Below, piece after piece: positions 48,630 through 59,116 of a stretch of DNA of 64,000 nt. Both the position numbers and the translations under genes were made by a program. The first letter of the stretch is position 1. Every line of letters begins with the position of its first letter. Source of the stretch: Undibacterium umbellatum (GTDB taxonomy: Bacteria > Pseudomonadota > Gammaproteobacteria > Burkholderiales > Burkholderiaceae_D); NCBI RefSeq assembly GCF_014284125.1, contig NZ_JACOFX010000002.1:248001-312000 (forward strand), in the 5' to 3' direction. A model generated the notes under the pieces. That model searched no databases. It was not told the DNA's origin and was given only the letters and a program-made list of their open reading frames with translations.

Positions 48630-51600
48630 ATGTGGTTCACACGTATCAGCATAGGCAATCCGGTGCTGGCGACCATGATGATGGTGGCCTTTGTGGTGCT
48701 GGGTTTGTTCTCATACAAGCGTTTGCGGGTTGACCAGTTCCCCGATATTACATTCCCGGTGGTGGTGATCCAGACTGATTATCCTGGTGCGGCACCTGAG
48801 ACCATAGAGTCAGACATCACCCGCAAGGTTGAAGAAACCGTCAATACCATCAACGGTATCAGCGCTTTGACTTCACGTTCTTATGAAGGTACTTCTGTCG
48901 TTATCCTTGAATTTGACCTGACCGTTGATCCGGCTCAGGCAGCGCAAGATGTACGTGAAAAAGTGGCACTGATCAAGGCTGGCTTTCGCAAGGAAGTCAA
49001 AGAGCCACGGGTGACGCGATATGATCCATCCGACAAGCCCATCTTCTCGGTTTCAGTGACGAATGACGACAAGATCAAGAAACGTGATTTCCGTGAGTTG
49101 ACCACCATAGGTGATCAACTGGTGAAGAAGCGTCTGGAAAATGTACGTGGTGTTGGTTCGGTTACTCTGGTTGGTGGTGTCAAGCGTGAGATCAAAATTT
49201 ACCTGAAACCGGGTGAAATGGAATCACTGGGTCTGGGTGTCGATCAGGTCATCAATGCCCTGCGCAATGAAAACCAGGAGCTGCCTACCGGTGCCATCCG
49301 CGCACTCGATAATGAAAAAGTCGTACAAATACAGGGACGCATCAAGAACCCGCAAGACTTTGCCCGCATCATCGTGGCCCGCCGTGGTGGTCAGCCGGTA
49401 TTGCTGTCACAAGTTGCCAGCGTGGTAGATGGTCAGGAAGAGCAAGAGAGCCTGGCACTGTATAACGGCCAGCGCACAGTGGCACTGGATATTTTGAAGG
49501 CGCAGGGGCAGAACACGATTGAAGTTGCGAATGGCCTGACCGATGCACTGAAGGCGCTGGAACCTCAATTGCTGGTGCAATTCCCTGGCGTTAAAGTACA
49601 AGTCATCAAGGATGGTTCTCGCCAGATACGCGTTGGTGTTGAGAATGTGCGCCGCACTCTGATAGAGGGTGCAGCACTGACTATCCTGATTGTTTTTCTG
49701 TTCCTGAACTCGTGGCGCTCTACCGTCATTACTGGCCTGACTTTACCTGTTGCATTGATAGGCACTTTCCTTTTCATGGATATGTTTGGCTTCACCATCA
49801 ACATGATCACCCTGATGGCTTTGTCGCTGTGCGTGGGCTTGCTGATTGATGATGCGATTGTGGTGCGTGAAAATATCGTACGTCATGCTGGCATGAAGGT
49901 GAATGGCAAGTTCAAGGATCACCAAACAGCAGCAATGGAAGGTACGGCAGAAATAGGCCTGGCGGTACTGGCGACGACCTTCTCCATCGTGGCGGTGTTC
50001 TTGCCTGTCGGTTTCATGGGCGGCATTATCGGCCGCTTCTTCCATCAGTTTGGTATTACCGTCACCGCCGCCGTATTGATTTCCATGTTTGTGTCTTTCA
50101 CGCTCGACCCGATGTTGTCATCGATCTGGCCTGATCCGGATGCCCATGGACATTCTACTGTAGATGAAAACGGCAAATCCATTCGCAAAGGCTGGTATGC
50201 AAATAGCATAGGCCGCGTGCTGGAACAGTTTGAACGTGGCGTGCAATGGTTTTCGCGTGGCTACCAGGTGATGTTGCGCTGGTCACTCAAACACCGCATT
50301 AAGACTTTGCTGATTGCTGCATTGACTTTTTTTCTGGGTCTGGCAATTCCGGGCACAGGCTTGATAGGTTCAGAATTTGTACCGCAGGCTGATTATTCCG
50401 AAACTGGCGTCAACTATTACACGCCAGTGGGTTCTTCATTGGAATTGACAGAGACCAAGGTGCATCAGGTCGAAGCCGTGGTCAAGGAGTTCCCGGAAGT
50501 GCTGGATACCTATAGCACGGTGAATACTGGCTCGGCACAGGGCAAGAATTATGTGACGACCTTTATCCGTCTGGTACCGCGCAAGGACAGGGCGAGAACC
50601 ACCAGCCAGATGTCAGTACCGCTGCGTACTCGTTTGAGCCAGATTGCCGGCATCACAGTCACGCACATCGGTGCACTGGATGGCGTAGGTGGTGACAACA
50701 AGAATCTGCGCTTCAGTCTGCAAGGCAGTGATCTGGGTGAACTGGCGAAATTGTCGGAACACGTGCAAGAACAATTGCGCGCTATTCCTGGCCTGGTGGA
50801 TCTGGATTCCAGTCTGAAGGCGCAAAAACCGACGATCTCGGTGCAACCGCGCCGTGATATCGCTGCTGACCTGGGTGTAGGCGTCGCCCAGATAGGCGGT
50901 GCCTTGCGGCCTTTGCTGGCTGGTGAAATTGCCACGACCTGGCGTGCACCGGATGATGAAAATTATGATGTCACAGTGCGCCTGTCACCGAATGACAGGA
51001 ATAATGCTGATGATTTGTCGCGTCTGATGCTGAGCAGCACGCAAACCAATGCAGACGGCTCACCAAAAATGGTACCTTTGCGCCAGGTGGCAGACATCAA
51101 GCCGTCGACAGGTGCCAACCAGATCAACCGCCGTGATCTGAACCGCGAAGTGGAATTGTCTGCCAATGTGGTGGGACGTTCTGCCGGTGAAGTCAGTGCT
51201 GAAGTCAAAAAAGTGCTGGATGGCATGCAATGGCAACCTGGCTATCGCTATAAGATGGGCGGCGCTACCAAGAACATGACGGAGTCCTTTGGTTATGCAT
51301 TGTCTGCACTGGCTTTGGCAGTGATTTTCATTTATATGATTTTGGCGTCGCAGTTTGCCAGCTTCCTGCAACCGATAGCCATCATGTCAGCCTTGCCCAT
51401 GACTTTGATCGGTGTTTTCCTGGCATTGTTGTTCTTCCGATCCACGTTGAACATGTTTTCCATCATTGGTTTCATCATGTTGATGGGTTTAGTTACCAAA
51501 AATGCGATTTTGCTGGTAGATTTTGCTAATCAGGCAAGAAAAGAAGGCATGAACCGCATGGAAGCCTTGCTGGAAGCGGCCCATGTACGCTTGCGCCCCA

Positions 51601-51830
51601 TCCTGATGACCACGCTGGCGATGGTATTTGGCATGGTGCCACTGGCATTTGCCCTCTCTGAGGGTTCTGAGCAGCGCGCACCCATGGGGCAGGCCGTGAT
51701 AGGCGGGATTATCACTTCTTCATTGCTGACTTTGGTCGTTGTTCCTGTGATTTATACCTATCTGGATGATTTGGGGCTGTGGATTACGCAAAAATGGCGC
51801 GGTAATCGTCAAACAGCCCAAGCGCTTTGA
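48630..51830 (+). CDS. RND family efflux transporter (HAE1/AcrB-MdtC-like)
   Basis: 1066-aa inner-membrane proton-driven exporter of normal length. It has the two-fold repeat of the family: first helix [23 protein letters not shown], conserved [12 protein letters not shown], a first membrane block ([30 protein letters not shown] with the proton-relay Asp pair at about 405-406) and a second block at about 890-1040 ([32 protein letters not shown]). With its adaptor and TetR repressor it makes a pump unit; the TolC-type gene 1 kb downstream may supply the outer channel. Substrates cannot be told from sequence. Confidence 0.95.
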   Translation: MWFTRISIGNPVLATMMMVAFVVLGLFSYKRLRVDQFPDITFPVVVIQTDYPGAAPETIESDITRKVEETVNTINGISALTSRSYEGTSVVILEFDLTVDPAQAAQDVREKVALIKAGFRKEVKEPRVTRYDPSDKPIFSVSVTNDDKIKKRDFRELTTIGDQLVKKRLENVRGVGSVTLVGGVKREIKIYLKPGEMESLGLGVDQVINALRNENQELPTGAIRALDNEKVVQIQGRIKNPQDFARIIVARRGGQPVLLSQVASVVDGQEEQESLALYNGQRTVALDILKAQGQNTIEVANGLTDALKALEPQLLVQFPGVKVQVIKDGSRQIRVGVENVRRTLIEGAALTILIVFLFLNSWRSTVITGLTLPVALIGTFLFMDMFGFTINMITLMALSLCVGLLIDDAIVVRENIVRHAGMKVNGKFKDHQTAAMEGTAEIGLAVLATTFSIVAVFLPVGFMGGIIGRFFHQFGITVTAAVLISMFVSFTLDPMLSSIWPDPDAHGHSTVDENGKSIRKGWYANSIGRVLEQFERGVQWFSRGYQVMLRWSLKHRIKTLLIAALTFFLGLAIPGTGLIGSEFVPQADYSETGVNYYTPVGSSLELTETKVHQVEAVVKEFPEVLDTYSTVNTGSAQGKNYVTTFIRLVPRKDRARTTSQMSVPLRTRLSQIAGITVTHIGALDGVGGDNKNLRFSLQGSDLGELAKLSEHVQEQLRAIPGLVDLDSSLKAQKPTISVQPRRDIAADLGVGVAQIGGALRPLLAGEIATTWRAPDDENYDVTVRLSPNDRNNADDLSRLMLSSTQTNADGSPKMVPLRQVADIKPSTGANQINRRDLNREVELSANVVGRSAGEVSAEVKKVLDGMQWQPGYRYKMGGATKNMTESFGYALSALALAVIFIYMILASQFASFLQPIAIMSALPMTLIGVFLALLFFRSTLNMFSIIGFIMLMGLVTKNAILLVDFANQARKEGMNRMEALLEAAHVRLRPILMTTLAMVFGMVPLAFALSEGSEQRAPMGQAVIGGIITSSLLTLVVVPVIYTYLDDLGLWITQKWRGNRQTAQAL

Positions 51831-51870
51831 TAAAATGCCGTTTCCACCAATTTTGCAATCGAGTATAGAA

Positions 51871-52521
51871 ATGAATATCGAAAAAGCACGCTTCAACATG
51901 ATAGAGCAACAAATCCGCCCCTGGAATGTGTTGAACCAGGAAGTGCTGGATATGCTGATTGTGGTCAAACGCGAAGATTACTTCCCGGCAGAACAAAAAA
52001 GCCTGGCATTTTTTGATACTGAATTGCCTTTGCCGGACGGTAGCAAAGCCATGACACCCAAGCTGGAAGCCCGCATTTTGCAGGAACTGGCTGTGAAGAA
52101 GCAGGAGAGTGTTCTGCTGGTTGGTGCAGGCACAGGTTACCTGGCTGCCATGCTTGCTTATCGTGCACGTCACGTGACCGTACTTGAATCGTCCAAAGTC
52201 TTGCATGAACTGGCGACCAATAATCTGCACCGCAATCATGTCAGCAATGTTGATGTGGTTCTGGCCGATGCCTTCAGCGATAAAAATACGGGTAGCTATG
52301 ATGCCATCGTCATCGCTGGTGGTCTGGAGCAATTGCCAGAACACTTTCAGCAGCAATTAAACGTCGGCGGTCGTTTGCTGGCTTTCGTAGGACAACAGCC
52401 GGCATTGACCGCGCAATTATTCACGCGTACTTCTGCAACTGCAGTAAGCAAGCAAAATTTGTTTGAAACTGTGGTGGAGGCCGCAGCAGGTGCCAAGCCA
52501 GTTTCGCATTTCAGCCTGTAA
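51871..52521 (+). CDS. Protein-L-isoaspartate O-methyltransferase-like protein
   Basis: 216-aa SAM-dependent methyltransferase of the Pcm family. VGAGTGYLAAMLA is SAM motif I, and the N-terminal FNMIEQQIRPWNVLNQEVLDML is typical of the proteobacterial Pcm-like proteins that precede rhodanese and tolC genes. The usual PCMT start IGYGQTIS region reads LPDGSKAMTPKLEARILQEL, a variant seen in this branch, so true isoaspartate repair is not certain. The ATG at 51871 starts the family sequence; the longer frame overlaps the RND gene. Confidence 0.85.
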   Translation: MNIEKARFNMIEQQIRPWNVLNQEVLDMLIVVKREDYFPAEQKSLAFFDTELPLPDGSKAMTPKLEARILQELAVKKQESVLLVGAGTGYLAAMLAYRARHVTVLESSKVLHELATNNLHRNHVSNVDVVLADAFSDKNTGSYDAIVIAGGLEQLPEHFQQQLNVGGRLLAFVGQQPALTAQLFTRTSATAVSKQNLFETVVEAAAGAKPVSHFSL

Positions 52522-52548
52522 TCCTGAAAAGAAAACAGAGGACATGGC

Positions 52549-52872
52549 ATGGAAAATATTACTGCAACAGAATTGGCGCAATGGTTAAACGATAGTAGTA
52601 AAAAAGCCCCGGTTTTACTCGATGTACGGGAACCTTGGGAGTATGAAACTTGTCATATCCCCGGTGTGCAATTGATGCCCTTGCAGACAGTGCCAGTTCG
52701 CTTTCACGAACTGGAACCGGACGACGTGATTGTCTGTATTTGCCATCACGGCGGGCGCAGTATGCAGGTAGCAAATTTTTTAGAGCGTCAGGGCTATACC
52801 CAAACAATTAATCTGACTGGTGGTGTGCATGCATGGGCACAACAAGTCGATACGGGTATGCCCACTTATTAA
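52549..52872 (+). CDS. Single-domain rhodanese-like protein
   Basis: 107-aa cytoplasmic rhodanese. LLDVREPWEYETCHIPG is the N-terminal CDC25/rhodanese signature and CHHGGRSMQVANFL carries the active-site Cys and phosphate-binding-like loop; TINLTGGVHAWAQ is the closing motif. Length is normal for GlpE-like proteins. It lies between the pcm-like and tolC-like genes in a probable operon. It would transfer sulfane sulfur; the acceptor is unknown. Confidence 0.92.
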   Translation: MENITATELAQWLNDSSKKAPVLLDVREPWEYETCHIPGVQLMPLQTVPVRFHELEPDDVIVCICHHGGRSMQVANFLERQGYTQTINLTGGVHAWAQQVDTGMPTY

Positions 52873-52895
52873 TTTACTTTTTTTCGGAGCCTTAC

Positions 52896-54221
52896 ATGCG
52901 TAATCCTATTCTTGCCACACTGCTGGCCTCGGCTTTCTTGACGATGAATGCAAATGCAACTGATTTGCTGCAAATATACAAGGATGCTTTGGCAAATGAT
53001 GCGCAGTATGCAAGTGCCCGCGCCAGCCTGACCGCAGGTCAGGAAAAACCTGTGCAAGGCCGCGCAGCATTATTGCCAGGTATCGCTCTGAGAGGCAGTG
53101 GCACAAAATCAAATACAGAAGTGGAAAGTGATCAGATTGCTGGCTCCCGCACTCTCAAAGGCGTCGGCAATACCTGGACGCTGGCCTTGTCCCAACCCTT
53201 GTTCAACTGGGGAAACTGGCAGCAATATGAACAGAGTAAATTATCTTTGCTGGTCAGTGATGCGCAGTTTGCACAAGCCAGACAGGATTTGATCGTTCGT
53301 GTTGCCCAAGCCTATTTTGACGTATTGGCAGCACAAGATACGCTGGAAACTTTGCGTGCGCAAAAGAGTGCTATTTCTGAGCAACTAGCCTCTGCCAAAC
53401 GCAATTTCGAAGTGGGCACATCCACCATCACCGACACGCACGAAGCGCAGGCACGTTATGACCTGGTGACAGCACAAGAATTTGCTGGTCAAAGTGATTT
53501 ACAAGTCAAGCGAGCAGCCTTGCAGCAAATCATCGCCAAAGAAGCTGGTGAACTGGCACCGTTACGTGCAGGCGTGAAATTGAATGCACCCCAACCAGCC
53601 CTGATTGATGACTGGGTATCGTCGGCAGAAAAACAAAATTTTGGTGTGGTTGCTTCTCAAGTAGCAGTAGAAATTGCCAAACGCGAGATACAAAAAAGCC
53701 GTGCCGGGCATTTTCCAACTGTTGATCTGGTTGCCAGCACTGGCCGGTCCTCTAATGCGGGTGCAGGCAATCCGGCTGGCACAGGTGTTTCCAGGCCAAC
53801 AACCATAGGCTTGCAATGGAATGTCCCGATTTTTTCCGGCTTTTCTGTTGATAGCCGCGTCAGAGAATCGATAGCACTCGAAGACAAGGCACGCAGTGAT
53901 TATGAAAATGCCCGTCGTACTGCTGCACAGGGTGCGCGTCAGGCATTCGTAGGCGTGAATTCTGGCCTTGCGCAAGTGAAAGCTTATGAAGCCGCCGAAA
54001 TTTCCAGCCAGTCGGCATTGGAATCAAACAAGCTTGGTTACCAGGTTGGTGTGCGTATCAACATCGATGTCCTTAATGCACAGCAACAGTTGTATACCAC
54101 TCGCCAGACCCTGGCGAAGGCACGTTATGACACTATCCTGAATGGCCTGCGTCTGAAGTCAGCGTCTGGTAATTTGAAAGAAGAAGACCTGGCCGAGGTG
54201 AATTCTTTATTGCAACACTAA
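52896..54221 (+). CDS. tolC: TolC family outer-membrane efflux channel
   Basis: 441-aa type I secretion/efflux outer-membrane protein. The signal peptide is MRNPILATLLASAFLTMNANA. The mature part has the repeated TolC plan: DLLQIYKDALANDAQYASARA, LALSQPLFNWGNW, VRVAQAYFDVLAAQDTLETL in the first half and VPIFSGFSVDSRV, RQAFVGVNSGLAQVKAYE and RINIDVLNAQQQLY in the second. GGAGCC lies before the ATG at 52896. It could serve the RND pump upstream as well as other exporters. Confidence 0.93.
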   Translation: MRNPILATLLASAFLTMNANATDLLQIYKDALANDAQYASARASLTAGQEKPVQGRAALLPGIALRGSGTKSNTEVESDQIAGSRTLKGVGNTWTLALSQPLFNWGNWQQYEQSKLSLLVSDAQFAQARQDLIVRVAQAYFDVLAAQDTLETLRAQKSAISEQLASAKRNFEVGTSTITDTHEAQARYDLVTAQEFAGQSDLQVKRAALQQIIAKEAGELAPLRAGVKLNAPQPALIDDWVSSAEKQNFGVVASQVAVEIAKREIQKSRAGHFPTVDLVASTGRSSNAGAGNPAGTGVSRPTTIGLQWNVPIFSGFSVDSRVRESIALEDKARSDYENARRTAAQGARQAFVGVNSGLAQVKAYEAAEISSQSALESNKLGYQVGVRINIDVLNAQQQLYTTRQTLAKARYDTILNGLRLKSASGNLKEEDLAEVNSLLQH

Positions 54222-54248
54222 GAATTTGCAACTTGCAACTTGCAAATA

Positions 54249-54274
54249 AAAAGCTCGCATAATGCGAGCTTTTT
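54249..54274. terminator. Rho-independent terminator after tolC
   Basis: AAAAGCTCGCAT and ATGCGAGCTTTTT form an almost loop-less, near-perfect stem with a T-run on the plus strand and A-run on the other side, so it can terminate from both directions (tolC and the minus-strand gene ending at 54320). Confidence 0.9.
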
Positions 54275-54319
54275 ATTTTGTGTGCGGCTTGCTTTCAGCA
54301 GGATGAAACGCCGATATTC

Positions 54320-54748
54320 CTAAAGCAGATAAAGACCTATACTCAACGCCATCAGCATGGCGATTAACACTACAGCACCAATCTTGTGTTGCAGGTGATC
54401 TGTTTTTTCAAAGGCAGACCATAGCCCATTCACTGCCAATCGATGACGTTTGAACACCAGATAGACACAGTAAGCATTTGCCAGTATCGCCAGTAAGCCA
54501 AAGCCGACTTTGATGTGCAAGAGCATGCCTGGCTGTGCCTGATGCCACAGCATGCCACCAGTCATCAAGACCAGCATGAATGCCGGGATTTCAATGTAGA
54601 GATCAACCCGTTTGTGCAAGTTGCTGAGTAAGAGTTCCTGGGTGCGTCCCTGTCCCAGCAAGGCGCGTTCAAACAAGGCTTCTGTCAAGACGCAACCCAG
54701 CCACAGACCTACAAACACCAGATGCAAAGCTAATAAGATAGATTTCAT
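54320..54748 (-). CDS. Small four-helix membrane protein
   Basis: 142-aa integral membrane protein with four hydrophobic segments (LLALHLVFVGLWLGCVLTEALF, IEIPAFMLVLMTGGMLW, IKVGFGLLAILANAYCVYLVF, IGAVVLIAMLMALSIGLYLL). The HxxFVGLWxG pattern in helix 1 recalls CopD/YeaR-like and other haem- or copper-linked membrane families, but I cannot place it firmly. It starts 82 bp downstream of the predicted metal-dependent hydrolase gene. Confidence 0.65.
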   Translation of the reverse strand: MKSILLALHLVFVGLWLGCVLTEALFERALLGQGRTQELLLSNLHKRVDLYIEIPAFMLVLMTGGMLWHQAQPGMLLHIKVGFGLLAILANAYCVYLVFKRHRLAVNGLWSAFEKTDHLQHKIGAVVLIAMLMALSIGLYLL

Positions 54749-54829
54749 TTTATGATCAGGAAATGGACATGACGCCAGATCTAAAGTGATGGAGGTTGAA
54801 ACGCATAGCGAAACAAATATATTTTACTC

Positions 54830-55684
54830 TCATGCTTCAGCAGGTTTTCCTATTTCCCTGTAGCTGGCAACTTGCTCTGTCAGCCATTGCCTGGTCAGAT
54901 GCAGATTGTCACGCTCCCAGGGTTGGAAGCCGGGTTTGAAATAAGCCAGGTAATGTGGCAGCGAAAACCACAGCAAGCCTCGTGGACGCAGGCAGTATTT
55001 GAGCGCCTGCCACCAGGTCCTGGGTTTGAATAATTGACCATCGCGATACAGGCAATGTGAGGTTTGTACGAAAGTATCAAAGCTGAACAACATGCTCACA
55101 TACAAGAACCAGGCTATACGCCGCAGATAGCCGCCACCTATTGCATGATAGGCGTCAAAGGCAACAGACTTGTGTTCGGTCTCTTCTATGGAATGCCAGG
55201 TCCACAGGGTTTTCAGCGGTTCTTCTGCATCACCTATCCAGCATGGTTCACTCAAAGCGCCATCGGCAAAAATAGCTGTGAAATGTTCATAGGCGATTGT
55301 GACAGCGAGATTGCTTTTAACGCTCAGCCTGGCAGCACTGCGTATGCGCCATTTGACGAAAGGCTCAATGAAATAGCTCAAGCCTTGCGTATTCAGATGC
55401 TGGTTGTATTTTGCGTGGATATGGCGATGGCTTGCTTCCTGGCCTATAAAACCCCTGATTTCTTCTTTCAATTGCTCGTCTTTGAGCAAGGGCACGGCTG
55501 CCTTGACGCTATCGATGAAATATTGTTCACCCAGCGGGAAGCTGAATGACTGTGCGTTGAACAAGTGTGTGCGGAAAGCATCTCCACCCAGCCAATGACG
55601 TGAAAAACCCTGGGACAGGTCGATTAATAATTGCCGTATTTGCAAGGGCTGGCGTGTATGGTTTTTCTCTTCATTGGTATTCAT
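54830..55684 (-). CDS. Predicted metal-dependent hydrolase, ferritin-like (PF10118 type)
   Basis: 284-aa protein of the family named predicted metal-dependent hydrolase. Iron-ligand-like motifs appear in order: FPLGEQYFIDSV, FIGQEASHRHIHAKYN, AYEHFTAIFAD and SIEETEHKSVAFDAY, the E-x-x-H pattern of di-iron ferritin-like enzymes. The start is uncertain (ATG at 55684, 55687 or further upstream to 55723). An AraC regulator lies upstream on the same strand. Confidence 0.82.
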   Translation of the reverse strand: MNTNEEKNHTRQPLQIRQLLIDLSQGFSRHWLGGDAFRTHLFNAQSFSFPLGEQYFIDSVKAAVPLLKDEQLKEEIRGFIGQEASHRHIHAKYNQHLNTQGLSYFIEPFVKWRIRSAARLSVKSNLAVTIAYEHFTAIFADGALSEPCWIGDAEEPLKTLWTWHSIEETEHKSVAFDAYHAIGGGYLRRIAWFLYVSMLFSFDTFVQTSHCLYRDGQLFKPRTWWQALKYCLRPRGLLWFSLPHYLAYFKPGFQPWERDNLHLTRQWLTEQVASYREIGKPAEA

Positions 55685-55771
55685 CATGTTTCTCATCGCT
55701 GTGATGAAAAACAGTCTAAACAATTAGCCTGGTTTTTACTTGTACCTAAGCGACAAATTTGTACCGACCCG

Positions 55772-56629
55772 TCAATCTATCATTAAAAAAAGCTTGTTGA
55801 AGTCTTCTTCTGACATCAGATAAATCCAGTAAGCAGGATCACGGCTACTGATTTTTTGCCTGAGTTGTGCTGGTGGTATGCCTGCCAGTTCTACATATTC
55901 CCTGTGCATGTGGGCCTGATCATAGTAACCGGTATCCTGGGCGATCTTGGTCAGATCTCCCCAGACGACATCTGGCTTGATGATGTGGGGAAGGGAAAAA
56001 CCGAACCTGACTATGCGTCTCACATCGCGCAGGGTGACCCCAAAATTTTCACGTACCCGGCGTTCCAGTTGCCTTTGCCCTATGCCAAAATATTCAGATA
56101 ATTCTAGCAAGGGAAAGAAGATTTTTTTGTGGGCTGCCAGAAATGCAGCACCCATACTGCTCCTGGGCCTGTGATCCAGTACATCCAGCAAAAATTCTTG
56201 AAACAGCGCTACGATGGCACTGACGTCCTGTAATTCATCCAGTGCTTGCAAAAAGGCCTCAACACGTTCGGCAGCCACCAGCTCATGGAAGGGCAGGATA
56301 TTACCTGCAATGCTGGCAACATTGATGCCCATAGCTTGTTGCAACATGCCAGGACGAAAACATACTGACAATGCCAGAGACTTGGTCTCATAGCGAACGT
56401 GAGTAGGCTCCATCACCGGGCCGCGTAGAAAGAAGCGGTCGGCGACTATCTCAGTTTGATCTGCTTGTATCACTACGCCGCCGCCATGTGCGAACAGCAT
56501 GATGGCAGGGCTCAGAGCGGCAGGCAAAAATGCTTCGCAAGCATCCAGTTCCACCACCAAGACATGCATGATCAATGGTGATAACTTTGGATGGGAGGAG
56601 AAAATCTGATATTGGATAGGTGTGTGCAA
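55772..56629 (-). CDS. AraC family transcriptional regulator
   Basis: 285-aa regulator with a C-terminal double helix-turn-helix: ELSEYFGIGQRQLERRVRENFGVTLRDVRRIVRF holds the first, and DLTKIAQDTGYYDQAHMHREYVELAGIPPAQL the second. The N-terminal 150 residues form the effector domain. It lies between the TonB receptor at 56725 and the metal-dependent hydrolase, all on the minus strand, and may control either. Confidence 0.9.
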   Translation of the reverse strand: MHTPIQYQIFSSHPKLSPLIMHVLVVELDACEAFLPAALSPAIMLFAHGGGVVIQADQTEIVADRFFLRGPVMEPTHVRYETKSLALSVCFRPGMLQQAMGINVASIAGNILPFHELVAAERVEAFLQALDELQDVSAIVALFQEFLLDVLDHRPRSSMGAAFLAAHKKIFFPLLELSEYFGIGQRQLERRVRENFGVTLRDVRRIVRFGFSLPHIIKPDVVWGDLTKIAQDTGYYDQAHMHREYVELAGIPPAQLRQKISSRDPAYWIYLMSEEDFNKLFLMID

Positions 56630-56724
56630 GGTATGGCTGAGGCGGATAGGATAGCAGGGGGCCGGGCGTTACTTTACTCAAAGCTGGCTGCAAACTGGTG
56701 TCAGTATCAAGCCAGACAGCAGTA

Positions 56725-58821
56725 TTACATTTTATAAACTAACTGCAAATAGAAACTGCGTTTCGCCAGTGGTATGTCGTTCGGAATACTGCCTGGTGCC
56801 AGACTGGGTTCACGCGCATCGGCATTCATGAGATTGCGTATGCTGCCGGAAACCTCCCATGCACCCGCATTGGTGCGCAGACTGAGATCGATAGTCTTGT
56901 AGTCTGCCACAGGTGGGCGCAGATCGCCAACAGTGCGTTTGCGTCCTGCTACCCAGTTGAATTGAGGGCTTAACATCCAGTCTTGTACAAACAGCCAGTC
57001 AGCACGGGCAAACAGATGGTGGTGTGGGGCATAACCTGCATCCTGGTTGGTGGTTTGGTCAATATTGCGCTGGTAGCTGTAATTGCCGTTCAAGCGCAGT
57101 TGGCGACTGGCTTGCCAGTTTAGCTCGATTTCCATACCCTGACCTTCCTGACTATTGGTATTCGCATACGAGCTACCTGTACCTCTGATGACATTGGGGA
57201 CGGTACGTATCAGGTTTTTCATTCTGAACTGGAAAATATTGAATTTCGCGAGCAAGTCGTTGCGCACTTGCCAGACCAGGGCTGCTTCCAGGGTCTTGAT
57301 ACTTTCAGGCTGTATCGAAGGATTGCCGCGCTGGGCCGGGTTATTGATGCTATACAGCTCGGCAAACGATGGCGCACGGAAAGCCTGGCCATACATGAGT
57401 TTGGCTGTCAGGTTATAGGCGGCATCCCACACTAGTGCCAGGCGGGGATTGGTGGTACTGCCTACATCAGAATAGCGGTCATGCCTGAGCCCTGCAGTCA
57501 GGTTCCAGTCTGGAGCGAACTGCCATTCATCCTGAATATACACATAGTCAATCTTGCGGCTGTGGGGTTCCAGAAATGCCAGTGCGCCGGTATAGGTTTG
57601 CACGGCCCCTGCAGGCTGCGGCAGGCCTGCAGGCGTGACCTGGAAGTTCTTGAACTCAAAGGTGTCGTACATGTACAAGTCATCATGCCCAAGGCCGATA
57701 CGCAATTGATGTCCAGGCCAGCCAGAATACACTGCAAAGGCAGAAGCGCGGATTTGCCTTTCCGATGTATTGGGCGAGCCTATGATTCCCTGGGGGAAAT
57801 TGCCAGTCGGAAAAGTAACACCAGGCGGATACAACACCAGTGGCGCAGGAAGGCGTTGCAAGTATTTTGCATAACTGAGATTGAACCCCAGGCCCCAGTC
57901 GCGCAAAAAATGGCTGTCACTCCATGATAAATCCGATGTCAGACGCTGGCTCTGCAGTTTGCCTACCAGGTCCAGTGCAGAGGAGACCCCGGTCCCCGTA
58001 CCCACGTTATCGCGCAGTAGGTAACTGCTGCGCCACCGCCATTTTTCGTAGCTCAGATCAAGATGGGCATCCACAGCTTCATGACCGTTATTCATGGGGC
58101 CGGGCGCCAGGCTGGCGCGGGTGCCAAATACACGATCCAGGCCAGTTTGGGCATCTGCACTGATGATATCGGCATTTCCTGAGGTTTTGCCCGCACGTAA
58201 ATAAGCGGCAACATCCACGCCGGCTATTTTACCGCCATGCTGCATCCAGACATCGCACGTAGAAAATGAGCCAGCATTGACACCGAGTTCTGTGCCCATT
58301 ATTTCAGTTGAGTTTTTGGTGATGATATTGATCACGCCACTATAGGCGTCGGCACCATACAGGGCAGAGCCAGGCCCGCGTATCACTTCTATCCGTGAGA
58401 TGTGCTGCAAGGGATAGCTGCCCCACAGTCGCGATCTGTTACCAGTCAGTAGTACCGTCATCGGTACACCATTTTGCAGTACCAGAATTTGTGAGTTCAA
58501 TTCATTGATGATGCCACGCATCACATAGGCTGAAAAATGGTTAGCACCGATTTTCTCTACATGCATGCCAGCCACGCTTTCCAGGACCTGGTCAAGATCA
58601 GTTGCTCCCATGGCGCGAATGTCGGCAGCCGTGATGACGCTGGTGACGGCTGGCGCCAGTCGCAAGGGTTTCTGGCTGCCGGTGGCAATACTGACAGTCA
58701 GTTTGTCGCCATAAACGGCTTTCAGATCATCTTCTTCATCGAAATCTGCCCTGGCCTGCGTTGCCAGTGAAAACGACAAGAGCATTGCTGTCAGTAGGGC
58801 CTTGTGTTGCGGAAAATGCAT
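56725..58821 (-). CDS. TonB-dependent receptor
   Basis: 698-aa outer-membrane receptor. The signal peptide is MHFPQHKALLTAMLLSFSLATQARA. The plug has VTSVITAADIRAMGATDLDQVLESVAGMHVEKIG and IEVIRGPGSALYGADAYSGVINIIT (parts of longer motifs); the barrel ends SFYLQLVYKM. The wording resembles CirA/colicin I or haem-type receptors. The start at 58821 follows GGAAAGAG, while the longer frame to 59115 runs through the narG upstream region and is not credible. Substrate unknown; an AraC gene lies just downstream. Confidence 0.9.
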   Translation of the reverse strand: MHFPQHKALLTAMLLSFSLATQARADFDEEDDLKAVYGDKLTVSIATGSQKPLRLAPAVTSVITAADIRAMGATDLDQVLESVAGMHVEKIGANHFSAYVMRGIINELNSQILVLQNGVPMTVLLTGNRSRLWGSYPLQHISRIEVIRGPGSALYGADAYSGVINIITKNSTEIMGTELGVNAGSFSTCDVWMQHGGKIAGVDVAAYLRAGKTSGNADIISADAQTGLDRVFGTRASLAPGPMNNGHEAVDAHLDLSYEKWRWRSSYLLRDNVGTGTGVSSALDLVGKLQSQRLTSDLSWSDSHFLRDWGLGFNLSYAKYLQRLPAPLVLYPPGVTFPTGNFPQGIIGSPNTSERQIRASAFAVYSGWPGHQLRIGLGHDDLYMYDTFEFKNFQVTPAGLPQPAGAVQTYTGALAFLEPHSRKIDYVYIQDEWQFAPDWNLTAGLRHDRYSDVGSTTNPRLALVWDAAYNLTAKLMYGQAFRAPSFAELYSINNPAQRGNPSIQPESIKTLEAALVWQVRNDLLAKFNIFQFRMKNLIRTVPNVIRGTGSSYANTNSQEGQGMEIELNWQASRQLRLNGNYSYQRNIDQTTNQDAGYAPHHHLFARADWLFVQDWMLSPQFNWVAGRKRTVGDLRPPVADYKTIDLSLRTNAGAWEVSGSIRNLMNADAREPSLAPGSIPNDIPLAKRSFYLQLVYKM

Positions 58822-59116
58822 CTCTCTTTCCTCTATCAGGGACTTGCCGATCTGCCTGTCAGGTAGTAAGTCAACTCGCTCAATTGGATATTGCCAGCTT
58901 TCCACGTTCTGGTACAGGCAATGTGGCGAGAGTGTTGCAATTGAGCTTTGCTGATCGTGCCCGCCTAGTTCTTTCGACCTAGTTGCGCTAGTGCCTATGC
59001 ATGAGCTTTTGTATCGGACCGAAGAATGGGCGGAAGCAGGGGGAGTGCGTAAGCTGAGAGCATATTCAAAAAGAGTTTGCCGGGCATGTTCTGCCCACAT
59101 GATATGGAGAAGCACA

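Noticed and set aside
58991..59116. 42-residue N-terminal extension of NarG
   Set aside because: NarG proteins begin with the MSHFLDRL-type sequence; the ribosome binding site is before 59117 and the extension is rich in Arg/Cys with no homology I know.
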